A stretch of DNA of 64,000 nt, from assembly GCA_034770075.1 (NCBI GenBank), contig CM068380.1, forward strand, positions 87,008,112-87,072,111, read 5' to 3'. The notes under the pieces were generated by a model. That model did not search any database. It saw nothing but the letters and a program-made list of their open reading frames with translations, and was not told where the DNA came from. The position numbers and the translations under genes were made by a program. The stretch comes from Aralia elata (taxonomy: Eukaryota; Streptophyta; Magnoliopsida; Apiales; Araliaceae). Of this stretch, positions 10,505 through 21,086 are shown piece after piece. Each line of letters opens with the position of its first letter. Positions within the stretch are counted from its first letter, which is position 1.

Positions 10505-12883
10505 CTGCAAGTGCTGTACACAAGGGATCCTCCAACTTTTAGCAATTTGAAACCATTTGTTAGTAGTAGTAACTGCAAGGAAAAGATAAACAGAGCATTG
10601 GAAGAGAAGAAGAAGAGGAAAAAAGATGGGGTTCAATGAAATGATTTAGGAGAGTTAACATATTCTTCTGTTATTTTACCCCATATCTAGAATATAACTT
10701 CATGACATAAGGAGTCATTACAAAGCACAAATAATTCTTTTTGCAAACTATCCATTTCAAGATAAGAAAAGTACATTATACAAATTTCCTATACTATAGC
10801 AATTATAAGTTGTGGAAACAAATGAATGATTGCTAGGCATGCAGCAGTTCCTAGAACGCAGCATAAATACACAATGACACCTGGCCATAGGTTCTAGACT
10901 GGGAAAAGAATAGAGTGAACTGTATAAAAGCTGCTCTACACTAGATGATGATACGACTGGGTTGAAACTACAGATTCCCACTAACGCAGGACAAAATAGT
11001 AATTGAACCTATAATACACAGCTCGCAAGAAACTTTATAAGCAACTAATCAAAAGATTATTGCTATATTAAAAATTTCAACAATGAATTCCAAGCTGACT
11101 CTAGGTAATAGTGCTAGAAATCCTTAGAAATAGATTTATGAAGAAGAACATCAAATGCTGATCATAAAATTCTTTATCTAACTTTATGGATGCATAATGA
11201 ATTATATGAAAAACACAGGGTTTATTAAAATTGAAAGAAATTAAATAGTACTTCCCTATGTGCAAGATTCACAAACACCAGGAGCTCATGGCATAGAAAT
11301 TGCTGCTTTAACAAATTGAGGCTGAAACCATAACCAAAAACTAAATAAAAGTGTCAGTAACTAAAAATAGACTAGTTACCTGTAGGACAGTCAAATTGTC
11401 AGTCCTCTCAGCATTCAATACACGCCGCTGAAGGGTGGTCCAGCCCCAATTCTCAAATTTTTGGATGTGTTTGACTGATCCATCTTGTGTGCATTCTGCA
11501 TCCACAAGGACCTGATCTAAGATCCAACCAACCATTAGCTTCTGAGCATAATGAAGAAGCGAGTCATAAGATGCATCCAATCCAAAGATTGTAGAAGCAA
11601 AACACTGAGATGATCAACTTAACTTGCTAATCATCAAAAGAAACACAGAGATGATCAGCTTAACTCGCTAATCATAAAGTGAACACACAATGCAGACGCA
11701 ATTGAATTGTGAAGCTAATAGGAGAAGAAGAATGAGATAATAACAAAGAACAAGAAAATATTTTTTACCTTGTCATAGCCAGAGTGTGAAACCTCACTGC
11801 CATTTGCATTGTGATATAACTCCCTCTTACTGAGCCCAACCACTCTAGAATGCAACCCATAAAATATAAGTTCTGGGTCTTGAATTTGTGGGACTAGTAG
11901 CAGTAATTTACCATTTTTCCAAGCTTTATTTGCCGTTTTCCTTTCTTTCCAAGGTCTCCTAGATGTCCACTCCTTGTACATATCTAACTTTTCTTCCAAG
12001 GAAGATTCCCCGTTCAGTACTACAAAGAATGATAATACTTCAAAAGACGGAAACAGGCTGCATAATCTTCCCAAAGAAAGAAAAAGAAAAAAGGAAGCAT
12101 TAACACTATATCATAACTTCATACAAATTTATTGCATGTTTCAGAATTTGAGTGAACCCTGACAGGAATAAGGGAAAATGTTGTTCCATCAGCAACAAAC
12201 AGACGACATTGATCTCCAAGTGCATATTTCTGCAACATAGTTCTACAAGCTGCCAATCTATGTCTTGCGACATCGACACCAGTCACAGAGCCTGAACTGC
12301 CAAGGAGGTCTGATATCATACACAGTTTGGCACCTGAACAGGGACAAAAAAGAAATAGAATTGGGTGAATGTTTGATAGTAAATGTACGAATAGAAACTT
12401 TGAAGGAGACTTAAAAAGTGATCAATAGGATACTAAGACTAAATACAACGAATTAATATACTGCATATAGTGATTGATTCAACTCCAACAACATTTCCTA
12501 ATATATACATAAAGATCTTCACTCATTAATATCGTATGGTAATCAGGAAGCACTAAGAATCTAAGATCAATTCAGTGGTAACTCAACCGAAACTCCAGCT
12601 TTCACTTGGTAGTCTATGTTATGGAGGCAAACAGATAGGTTCATTCTTTGGCTTGCAGACCAAGAAGATCTTACAACATAAAAAAGATCCCTTAAAAAGC
12701 CAAATAAAGCCAGATAACTGAACTGGTGAGCTGTGAAGTGTGAAAGTAGACCGCACTCATCTTTAGAATTAGCAAGAAAGGGCATTCCAAAAAAATCACA
12801 AAATTTGCTTGATTTGGTTGTAAGTTAAATTTGTGTGTTCTGATATATATGTATGTGTGTGTCTATATATATATATATATAAT

Positions 12884-13639
12884 CTTCTAATTGTTTCGTT
12901 ATTTCCTTCAGATTTGAAATTAAAGAGGTGAGAGTTAGAGTCCTATTACTTTTGTTCTACTTTGTTTAGCATCAAAATGAGCAATATCATCACTCTTGCA
13001 TTCAAAACAATGAGTACAGCTTGTAGAGTTCTTCATTTAGTGAAACATTCGTATTGTTTCATTATTTCCTTCAAATTTGCAAACAAAGAGGTGATTTAGA
13101 GTTCTAGTACTTCTTTCTACTTTGTTTAGCTTCAAAAGTAGTAATCCTATCAATCTTGCATTCAAAACGATGCGCACAACTCATACAAGTCTTCATTTAG
13201 GGAAACCTTCTAATTGTTTCATTATTTCCTTCAAATTTGCAATAAATGAGGTGATTTAGAATTCTATTGCTCCGTTCTACTTTATTTTACATCAAAAGGA
13301 GCAATCATATCACTCTTGCATTCAAAACGATGTGTACAACTTGTAGAAATTTTCATTTAGTGAAACCTTCTTATTGTTTCATTATTTCCTTCAAATTTGC
13401 AAATAAAGAGGTGATTTAGACTCCTATTGCTCCGTTCATTTTGCATCAAAAAGAGCAATCATATCACTCTTATATTCAAAACGATGTGTACAACTTGTAG
13501 AAATTTTCATTTAGTAATACCTTCTAATTGTTTCATTATTTCCTTCAAATTTGCAAACAAAGAGGTGATTTAAAGTACTATTACTTTGCTTAACTTTGTT
13601 TAGCATCAAAAGGAGCATTCCTATCACTCTCGCATTCAA

Positions 13640-13640
<1 letters not shown>
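12884..13640. repeat. Intronic tandem repeat, about 160-bp unit, nearly five copies
   Basis: The block starting CTTCTAATTGTTTC and running through ATTTCCTTCAAATTTGC, GAGGTGATTTAGA, AAAAGGAGCAATC, CACTCTTGCATTCAAAACGATG and TTCATTTAGTGAAACC recurs with starts near 12884, 13047, 13207, 13367 and 13521 (spacing about 163, 160, 160 and 154). The last copy is cut off at a TA microsatellite (13641-13678). It lies wholly inside intron 3 of the methyltransferase gene (13813-12334). Confidence 0.9.
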
Positions 13641-13681
<41 letters not shown>

Positions 13682-14514
13682 TTAAGTATAAGAAAAAACA
13701 GTTTAGTAAAGTGGGCACGAAATGAGATTTACAATTATAACTAACTTCAGAGGAGGTACTTCTAAATTGACTAGAATGATTTCCATCAAAACTAACTAGG
13801 AAAACATGTTTACCAGGAGCAGCACAGAGGTGAAGGACATGATCTCCCAAACAGATATCCAAAGCTGTAACTGCAGCTCCAGATGCTGCATCAATTCCAT
13901 ATATCTATCGCCAAAAGAAAGTGAGCACAATCAATAATTATTTTGTAGTGAGAAATTTATATAATGGGACAATATTGCATCCAGATGGCTAGTTACAGCA
14001 AGAGTGGCAAATAGTTGAAGTTATTTACATGCCTCATCCTGATCCATAAGCAACTTTTAGAAGCTACCGACATATACAACAATGAGGTGGAAAACTAGAA
14101 TGAGATCAATCAGGTTGACAACAAAACTAGCAAAAGGCGACTTTAAAAAAAGTAACGAAGACCCAAAGAGCAAGAATGAGTAACACCAATCACCACACAG
14201 AGCCTATAATTCTTATCATTATTATTTTTGTAAGTACAAAGCAAATAAAACTTGGGCGTCCTAACCATACTGCAGTCGAAGCACCTAAAGTCACAAGTGT
14301 GCTTTGGAAAGCCTAGTGAACATATATTTTAAAAACCAATGCAAGTAATAACATTTTATCAGGACTTTTAAGCAAGATAATCCGAGTTAAAATATGGTCA
14401 CCTTTCCTTCTTGATATGCCTTTGAGTTAGCAATCTGAATCTGAGGTGGAAGAGAATAGAAATTGGATAACCAGGCCACTTTCTCAAGCTTACATTTAAT
14501 CTCAGCTTCAATTT

Positions 14515-14519
14515 CTTCC
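14515..14519. repeat. Left target-site duplication (CTTCC)
   Basis: The five bases immediately before the 5' LTR; identical to 23337-23341. They are part of exon 2 of the methyltransferase gene. Confidence 0.95.
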
Positions 14520-14953
14520 TGTTGGGTTCTGGGTTCGGGACTCCCGACCCGATGTGCTAGATCCGACCCGGGGTGTGGGTTCGGGATGCAGAGAAGTAGT
14601 TTGGTTAAAGAAGTTATCTTTTAACTAAGTTGACTTATATTCTGACTAAAGCATTTATTATGATTTGGTTGATGGGACGTATGCTTTATATTGTCAAGTG
14701 GGACCTGGCGTGATGATGGCAAGTGGGAGTGTATATATAAGGCTTTCCTCTACATTTCAAAGGTAATGCAAAACTAAACACAAAACTGCAAACCTCCATT
14801 GTTAGCAAACCTTGAGAAAGCCTACACTAATTCTCACGCCTGAGCTATCCCCCGGCGGCAAAACCGCCCGGAACTCTCAGTGTGATTCCGTTATTGTGCA
14901 GGATTAACGTGTTCTTGGTGATTGAAGCGCGTGACCAAATCTTGGCGTTAACA
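14520..14953 (+). repeat. 5' LTR
   Basis: 434 bp, TGTTGGG...TTAACA, identical by eye to 22903-23336. A TATA box (TATATATAA, 14732-14740) marks the likely RNA start about 30 bp downstream, so the R region would begin near 14765. Confidence 0.97.
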
Positions 14954-14954
14954 T

Positions 14955-14972
14955 TGGCGCTAGAAGGAGGGC
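14955..14972 (+). other. Primer-binding site
   Basis: TGGCGCTAGAAGGAGGG starts two bases after the LTR. The leading TGG pairs with the CCA end of a tRNA. I did not assign the tRNA species. Confidence 0.75.
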
Positions 14973-15016
14973 CGTTAGTGTTAGTTCTCAATCACAGTTA
15001 AAGTTAGAAAACAGAT

Positions 15017-17683
15017 ATGGTGAATACGGATCGTAATGGAGGAGAAAGATCAGCTGATTCCCATACACCGACTCGTAGGTCGGTTCTAGATCGACTCAGG
15101 TCGTCGGCTAGGGAGAGATTGGGACCAAGGGGCCGAACTAGGGCGCCTTTACAAGTCCAATCCGCCCCCGTTCGTCGTCGTCTGTTTCACACTAACCAAC
15201 AGACGCCAGAGCCTTCGACTCATATGGCTGCCAACCCAGCTCAAACCCTTGTTCATTCCGGCAGCAGCAACGCCGATCATGGCGACAAAAGGCAATGGAT
15301 CCTGTCCCAGCGGAGGACAAAGGACCAGGAAGTGATGGAGGCCTTACGCCAGCAACAGCGGGAGATAGCTGAGCAATTGGCTAGGTTGGAAGGACAGGAG
15401 GAGGTTTCATCAAGCCGACCTTCTGGCCGACAGCAAACTAATCGGAATCAATCCAGGACTAACCGTTCGGATGATTCCGAACCAGTAGGGAGCAGGCGTC
15501 AGAGCCGCTCCCCCGTACGGAGCAGGCGTCAGAGCCGCTCCCCAGTTCGGAGCAGGCGTCAGAGCCGCTCCCCCGTACGGAGTAGGCGTCAGAGCCGTTC
15601 CCCAGTTCGGAGCAGGCGTCAGAGCCGCTCCCCAGTTCGAAGCAGGCATCGAAGCCCCTCGCGCCTGGTGAGCAGGCGTCTAAGCCGTTCCCCAGATCGT
15701 AAAAGGCACAGAAGCCGCTCGCACGATCGAAGCAGGCCTAGGAGCCGCACTCCGGACCGGAACAGGCGGGTAGGCCGTTCTCAGGACGGAAATGATGCTG
15801 GTAGGAGGGGATCCGGATTGGGTGGCAGGCCTCGGTCGCCACCCCGAAGGAGCGAAACCGATCCCGTTGTTATTCGGATGGCTGAGTTAGAAGAAAAACT
15901 AGCCGCGGTGGTTCAGGCCCAAGAGTTGCCGAACACGTCAAATTCACCTTTCACCTGGGAGATTGAACAGGTCAAAGCAGACAAGACCAAGAAAATGCCT
16001 CCCCTAAATTCTTACGATGGTACTGGTGATCCCTATGATCATACTCACGGGTATAATCAAGTGATGAATTATTATGATCATCCGGATGCTGCTAAGTGCC
16101 ACATGTTCGTCACAACTCTGAAGCTGTCAGCTCGAGAATGGATGGTGTCTCTCCCCCCGAACTCTATCGGGTCGTGGCAAGATCTAAGTAATAAGTTTCA
16201 TGCGCGATTTGGGAGCAATAAGAAGAGAGGAAAGCTGACTACTGCTCTAACCCAAGTAAAGCAGAGATCGGGTGAGAGTTTGGGTGAGTATGTGAAAAGA
16301 TTTCGAGACTTGGCTGGTACCGTGACCAGTTTGAATGTACAACAAGCAGTTGGGTTTTTCACAACGGGTCTGGATGCTACGAAGTCGAAAGATTTGTGGA
16401 AAGACCTCATTCTCAACCCCCCAATGGATTTAGCTGAAACCTATGGTCGAGCTGAAGGACTCATTACCATAGAAGAAGCCTATAAAAGCTTAAATCCTCA
16501 AGATCGGAATGAAGAAAGTACGAAACAGAAAGATAGGAACCATATTCCTCGGCCTAGCAACCAGCCAAGAGGCAATTTCTATGGTGGACCTAGCTCGGGA
16601 GGCGGTCAAGGTGGGATTAATACAGGAGGCAAACCACCTTACCCGAAGAAGAATGTGAATAAGGTGTATACCCCCCTCACTACAGATCGGACGAGGATTC
16701 TGGAAGAGATCAGAAATCAGCCTTCGTTTGAACCCTGTCCAACCACTACCCGATCCCACCGGGGCAACCCTAATCGTTATTGTGAATATCATCAGACATC
16801 TGGTCATAGTACGGAGGATTGTTACAATCTGAAGGATTTAATTGAGAAGAAAATCCAAAATGGTGAATTGGTTCAGTATGTAGTAGGTCGGCAGAATTCC
16901 AGTTCAGAAGGCCAAAGAGGGTCAAACCGAGAAAGACGCCTCGAGGCACCACCTCCACCGAACCCTCCACGAAATTGTGTTGATGTCATCACTGGAGGAA
17001 CGTTCGGAAAGAAAGTTGGGAGAAAGAGGAGTGGCTTGATGGATGCCGTGTTATCGGTTTCGGAACGGCCTTCGGCTAGAGATCGACCGTTTCTCAACAC
17101 GGTAATATCATTTACCGAGGAGGATTACCCCTCGGAACCAATTGATCCCCATGAAGGGGCGCTGGCCATCACAGCCCAGGTCGGATCCATGGATATGAAG
17201 CGCATAATGATCGATAATGGATCTTCGGTCGACATATTGTTTACTCATGCATACAATAGGCTAGACCTGGGGGGAGCAAGGATGGAGGTGGGTCAGGAAT
17301 CTCCGTTGTATGGCTTCAGCAATGATCCTGTTCGCGTGTCCGGAACCGTGGAACTGCCGGTTATCTTTGGTACGGCACCGAGGCAGGTAGAAGTCATAGT
17401 CAGATTTTTTGTGGTCCAGGTAGATTCGGCCTATAATGCCATTCTGGGTAGACCCACTTTGGCTGCACTTCAGGCTGTTACCTCCATAGGTCACTTCAAA
17501 ATTAAGTTCCCGACTTCGGAGGGGGTCGGTGAGGTAAAGGGTGATCTAGACATGGCACGCAGGTGTTTATCGGAATTCATTGATATCCTCGGCGGTTGGG
17601 GTCAGCAAGCAGAAACAAACAATGGCTATAGAAGTCGAGCCATTCACCGAGGGAAATTCCGAACCCCTTGCGTTGCCCGCTGA
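15017..17683 (+). CDS. gag-pro: Retrotransposon Gag-protease polyprotein, 888 aa
   Basis: Structural capsid protein and aspartic protease of the retrotransposon. Residues 1-150 are low-complexity. Residues 159-258 are ten decapeptides of the SRRQSRSPVR type, an RS domain. Residues about 330-480 are the retrotransposon gag (capsid) domain, from MPPLNSYDGTGDPYDH through LGEYVKRFRDL. About 580-610 is a zinc-knuckle-like CEYHQTSGHSTEDC. About 725-850 is the protease, with catalytic IDNGSSVDILF (Asp near 733) and the flap/ILGRPTL segment. The start ATG at 15017 is the first after the leader; the stop is TGA at 17681. The 3' end overlaps pol, which is in the +1 frame. Confidence 0.95.
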   Translation: MVNTDRNGGERSADSHTPTRRSVLDRLRSSARERLGPRGRTRAPLQVQSAPVRRRLFHTNQQTPEPSTHMAANPAQTLVHSGSSNADHGDKRQWILSQRRTKDQEVMEALRQQQREIAEQLARLEGQEEVSSSRPSGRQQTNRNQSRTNRSDDSEPVGSRRQSRSPVRSRRQSRSPVRSRRQSRSPVRSRRQSRSPVRSRRQSRSPVRSRHRSPSRLVSRRLSRSPDRKRHRSRSHDRSRPRSRTPDRNRRVGRSQDGNDAGRRGSGLGGRPRSPPRRSETDPVVIRMAELEEKLAAVVQAQELPNTSNSPFTWEIEQVKADKTKKMPPLNSYDGTGDPYDHTHGYNQVMNYYDHPDAAKCHMFVTTLKLSAREWMVSLPPNSIGSWQDLSNKFHARFGSNKKRGKLTTALTQVKQRSGESLGEYVKRFRDLAGTVTSLNVQQAVGFFTTGLDATKSKDLWKDLILNPPMDLAETYGRAEGLITIEEAYKSLNPQDRNEESTKQKDRNHIPRPSNQPRGNFYGGPSSGGGQGGINTGGKPPYPKKNVNKVYTPLTTDRTRILEEIRNQPSFEPCPTTTRSHRGNPNRYCEYHQTSGHSTEDCYNLKDLIEKKIQNGELVQYVVGRQNSSSEGQRGSNRERRLEAPPPPNPPRNCVDVITGGTFGKKVGRKRSGLMDAVLSVSERPSARDRPFLNTVISFTEEDYPSEPIDPHEGALAITAQVGSMDMKRIMIDNGSSVDILFTHAYNRLDLGGARMEVGQESPLYGFSNDPVRVSGTVELPVIFGTAPRQVEVIVRFFVVQVDSAYNAILGRPTLAALQAVTSIGHFKIKFPTSEGVGEVKGDLDMARRCLSEFIDILGGWGQQAETNNGYRSRAIHRGKFRTPCVAR
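15491..15790 (+). repeat. Ten-unit, 30-bp tandem repeat encoding an RS domain in Gag
   Basis: Ten 30-bp units fill exactly 300 bp. Units 1 and 3 end CCCCGTACGG and units 2 and 4 end CCCAGTTCGG, hinting at a 60-bp duplication. Units 1-5 are nearly identical; 6-10 diverge but keep the Arg/Ser pattern. Each unit encodes ten residues, so the frame is preserved. Confidence 0.95.
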
Positions 17684-20600
17684 AGAGACAGAGGAGGTAG
17701 AATTGATTGTTGGAAAGGGCGATAAGCTGATCAAGATAGGCGCAGGGTTGATAGAGCCATTTCGAACAAGCCTAATCGAGCTACTTCGGGTATATGCGGA
17801 CATTTTTGCATGGGAACCTTCTGACATGCCTGGGGTCGATAAGTCGGTGGCGGTTCATAAGCTGTGTATTGACTCTTCTAGGAAGCCTATCCGTCAGAAG
17901 AGGAGGATCTTCGCTCCTGATAGGCAAAAGATCATTGACGATGAGATCGCCAAACTGCTAAAGGCGGATTTCATTTATGAAATTGATTACCCCGAGTGGC
18001 TAGCAAATGTGGTGCTAGTGCGGAAACAGAATGGCAAATGGAGAGTCTGCATAGATTATACCGATCTGAATAAGGCTTGTCCGAAGGATTTTTACCCTCT
18101 TCCGCACATCGACCAGTTGATTGATGCGACATCAGGTTTCGACATGCTTAGCTTCATGGACGCTTTCTCTGGATATCATCAGATCTCCATGGACAAGAAG
18201 GACATGCCGAAGACGGCGTTCATCACGCATCGAGCAATATACGCATACAAGAAAATGACGTTCGGATTGCTAAATGCGGGAGCCACATATCAGAGAATGA
18301 TGAACTATGTGTTCGCCAAGTTACTGGGTCGAAGCATGGAGGTATACGTGGACGACATGATCGTCAAAAGCGTGGGAGTTCGGAACCATTTGGATGATCT
18401 GGAAAACTGCTTTGAGACGATCAGAAAGTACAAGCTTCGGCTGAACCCTACCAAGTGTACTTTTGGACTTGGTTCGGGTAAATTCTTGGGGTATTTGCTC
18501 AGCAAGAGGGGGATCGAAGCTAATCCGGAAAAGATCAGTGCCATTTTAGACATGAAGTCTCCCCAATCTTTCAAAGACGTACAGCGATTGACTGGTAGGA
18601 TTGCTGCGCTTCGGAGGTTCATGTCAAAATCGGCGGAACGGTGTCTACCCTTCTTTAACACTTTGAAAGGGCCGAAGAATGAAAAGACCTTCATATGGAC
18701 ATCAGAGTGTGAAGACGCGTTCCAAGGAATCAAGAGGTATCTTTCCTCAGCTCCACTTCTGGTGAAGCCCATTCCTTCGGAACCCCTATACCTGTATCTG
18801 GCGGCGAGTTCATTAGCGGTGGGAGCTGTATTACTTCGCGAAGTAGGGGGCAGGCAGTGCCCCGTCTACTATGTTAGCCATGTGCTTCGGGATGCCGAAA
18901 CCAGATACCCCAACTTGGAAAAATTCGCTTATGCACTTGTCATAGCAAGCAGGAAGCTAAGGCATTATTTCCAAGGGAGGTTGGTGGTAGTATACACTGA
19001 TCAGCCGCTGAAAAAGATCATGAATAAGCCAGATTTGTCGGGACGCCTCTCTGCTTGGGCAATGGAGTTGACTCAGTTTATCATAGACTATCATCCTCGG
19101 ACTGCCATTAAGGGTCAGGCGTTAGCTGACTTCATAGTAGAGTGCTCGTTTACCAAACCCGATACCGATGATGGTGCAATGGTAGTGAGTTCGGTGTCGG
19201 GCGATCAAGCAGCTCATGCGTCGTGGACTTTGTATGTAGATGGCTCTTCGACTTCGGATGTTAGTGGAGCAGGGGTCATATTGATTAGCCCGGAGGGATT
19301 TAAGGTTCAGCAGGCCATTCGCTTTGAGTTCAAAGCGACCAATAATGAGGCAGAGTATGAAGCCATTTTGGCCGGATTGCGGTTAGCAAGAAGTTTGGAA
19401 GTAAAACGCTTAGTCATCTTCAGCGATTCCCAGTTAGTGGTTAAGCAGATAGTAGGAGATTATGAAGCTCGTGGGGATCGGATGACGAAATACTTATCTG
19501 CTGTTAAAAACCGACTACATTATTTTGAATCATATAGTGTGCAAGGAGTTGGTCGGGAAGACAACACCGTAGCCGATGCCTTGGCAAAATTGGCTACAAC
19601 GGAAACTGCTTCTTTTAGTGGGTCAGTCTACCTGGAGGTCCTGGGGGACTCGAGCATTCGAAGGACAGAGGTACTCCCGATAGAAAGGATGGACTGTTGG
19701 CTCACGCCGTATATTTCCTATCTGGCGGATGGCGTCCTTCCTTCGGATCGGTTAGAAGCCAAGAAAATCAAGCATCGAAGTTCGTTTTTCATCTTGATCG
19801 ATGGGGACCTATACCGAAGGGCGTTTTCTTCTCCGCTACAGAAGTGTCTGACCCCTTCCGAAGCTGATTATACACTTCGGGAAGTCCATGAAGGTATATG
19901 TGGAGATCATATGGGCGCTAAGGCATTAGCATACAAGATTCTACGGCAGGGCTACTACTGGCCAACCATCTTCCAAGAATCTAGAGAATTTGTTAAGAAG
20001 TGCCCTAAATGTCAGTTGAATGGGACGATCCCTCACCAACCTCCCGAAGAGTTGTATTCGGTATTATCACCCATTCCGTTTGCTGTATGGGGGATTGATA
20101 TACTAGGACCATTGCCAAAGGCTAAGGGGCAGGTCAGTTTTGTTATTGTGGCCATCGACTATATGACGAAGTGGGTAGAAGCTAAACCTCTCAAAGCAAT
20201 TACGGAGCAAGAGTATCTTAAATTCCTCAAGGAATTCGTTGTGTATCGCTTCGGTATCCCAATGGTAATAGTATCGGATAATGGGAGGCAGTTTGTAGGT
20301 GCAAAGTTCGAAGAATTTCTCACAGATCTGGGAGTTCAGCACAGGAAGACTTCGGTGGCGCATCCTCAGTCAAACGGCCAGGTGGAAGTCACTAATAGAA
20401 CTCTTCTCAATGGAATTAAAAGGAGGTTGGATGAAGCCAAAGGAAGATGGCCCGAAGAGTTGCTTAGTGTGTTATGGGCATATCGGACAACTCGAACAAC
20501 GACAGGGGATTCGCCTTTTCGTCTCGCTTACGGGACAGATGCCCTTATTCCTGTTGAGATCGGATCTCCTTCACTTCGAGTCAGCCAATACAGGGAGTTA

Positions 20601-20927
20601 TATAATGACGAGGGACTTCGCCTCAATCTGGATTTGTTAGACGAGGTTAGGGAGTCAGCTGTCATAAAGTTGACGGCCTATCAGAGGAGGACGGCCAAAC
20701 ACTACAACAAAGGGGTAAAGGTTAGGAGATTTGAGGTTGGAGATCTGGTGCTTCGGGAAGCAGCGGCCTCGACTCCCCAGAATTCAGGCAAACTTATGCC
20801 GAACTGGGAAGGGCCTTATGAAGTGGTTGAGGTGCCCAAGCCAGGAACTTACCGGCTTCGGGGTATGGACGGTTCGGATATTAAGAATACTTGGCATGCT
20901 GGAAGACTTAGAAAATATTACCAGTAA
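17622..20927 (+). CDS. pol: Retrotransposon Pol polyprotein: RT, RNase H, archaeal-type RNase H, integrase
   Basis: Reverse transcribes and integrates the element. From the ATG at 17622 (about 1,101 aa) domains are: reverse transcriptase about 120-320, with KWRVCIDYTDLNKACPKD and the active site YVDD at 242-245; a first RNase H and connection region about 390-510, ending GQALADFIVEC; a second RNase H about 530-665, from WTLYVDGSS through NEAEYEAI and VADALAKLA; the integrase HHCC zinc domain (HEGICGDHMGAK...CPKCQ) about 765-810; integrase catalytic D826, D886 and E922 with 35 residues between the last two, as expected; and a C-terminal region to 20927. The open frame extends upstream to 17580, overlapping gag-pro by about 60-100 bases in the +1 frame, so expression needs frameshifting or re-initiation. 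No internal stop. Confidence 0.95.
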   Translation: MAIEVEPFTEGNSEPLALPAEETEEVELIVGKGDKLIKIGAGLIEPFRTSLIELLRVYADIFAWEPSDMPGVDKSVAVHKLCIDSSRKPIRQKRRIFAPDRQKIIDDEIAKLLKADFIYEIDYPEWLANVVLVRKQNGKWRVCIDYTDLNKACPKDFYPLPHIDQLIDATSGFDMLSFMDAFSGYHQISMDKKDMPKTAFITHRAIYAYKKMTFGLLNAGATYQRMMNYVFAKLLGRSMEVYVDDMIVKSVGVRNHLDDLENCFETIRKYKLRLNPTKCTFGLGSGKFLGYLLSKRGIEANPEKISAILDMKSPQSFKDVQRLTGRIAALRRFMSKSAERCLPFFNTLKGPKNEKTFIWTSECEDAFQGIKRYLSSAPLLVKPIPSEPLYLYLAASSLAVGAVLLREVGGRQCPVYYVSHVLRDAETRYPNLEKFAYALVIASRKLRHYFQGRLVVVYTDQPLKKIMNKPDLSGRLSAWAMELTQFIIDYHPRTAIKGQALADFIVECSFTKPDTDDGAMVVSSVSGDQAAHASWTLYVDGSSTSDVSGAGVILISPEGFKVQQAIRFEFKATNNEAEYEAILAGLRLARSLEVKRLVIFSDSQLVVKQIVGDYEARGDRMTKYLSAVKNRLHYFESYSVQGVGREDNTVADALAKLATTETASFSGSVYLEVLGDSSIRRTEVLPIERMDCWLTPYISYLADGVLPSDRLEAKKIKHRSSFFILIDGDLYRRAFSSPLQKCLTPSEADYTLREVHEGICGDHMGAKALAYKILRQGYYWPTIFQESREFVKKCPKCQLNGTIPHQPPEELYSVLSPIPFAVWGIDILGPLPKAKGQVSFVIVAIDYMTKWVEAKPLKAITEQEYLKFLKEFVVYRFGIPMVIVSDNGRQFVGAKFEEFLTDLGVQHRKTSVAHPQSNGQVEVTNRTLLNGIKRRLDEAKGRWPEELLSVLWAYRTTRTTTGDSPFRLAYGTDALIPVEIGSPSLRVSQYRELYNDEGLRLNLDLLDEVRESAVIKLTAYQRRTAKHYNKGVKVRRFEVGDLVLREAAASTPQNSGKLMPNWEGPYEVVEVPKPGTYRLRGMDGSDIKNTWHAGRLRKYYQ

Positions 20928-21086
20928 GTCATAGCCATTTCTTATTGCTGATTATGTAAATCTTTATGTTCATTGAAATAAAATGCTATCAGGTTGTATA
21001 AATGAAAATGTTGGGATATTTCATTAATAGTTGTTGAAATTACAAAGTGTTATTTACATCCGAAAAGAAAAAGCGGTTGAACCACC

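Noticed and set aside
14402..14519. Idea that the retrotransposon sits in an intron and is harmless
   Set aside because: The sequence on both sides reads as one frame with conserved residues (GCEAYLEEIEAEI...KLEKVAW), and splice sites place it inside exon 2.
15491..15790. Regular 30-bp repeats resembling a CRISPR array
   Set aside because: Units are contiguous with no spacers, lie inside an open reading frame of a plant retrotransposon and encode a decapeptide.
18305..18772. 155-codon minus-strand ORF within pol
   Set aside because: Shadow of the reverse transcriptase coding strand; no start context or domain, unlike the antisense gene at 21087-22537.
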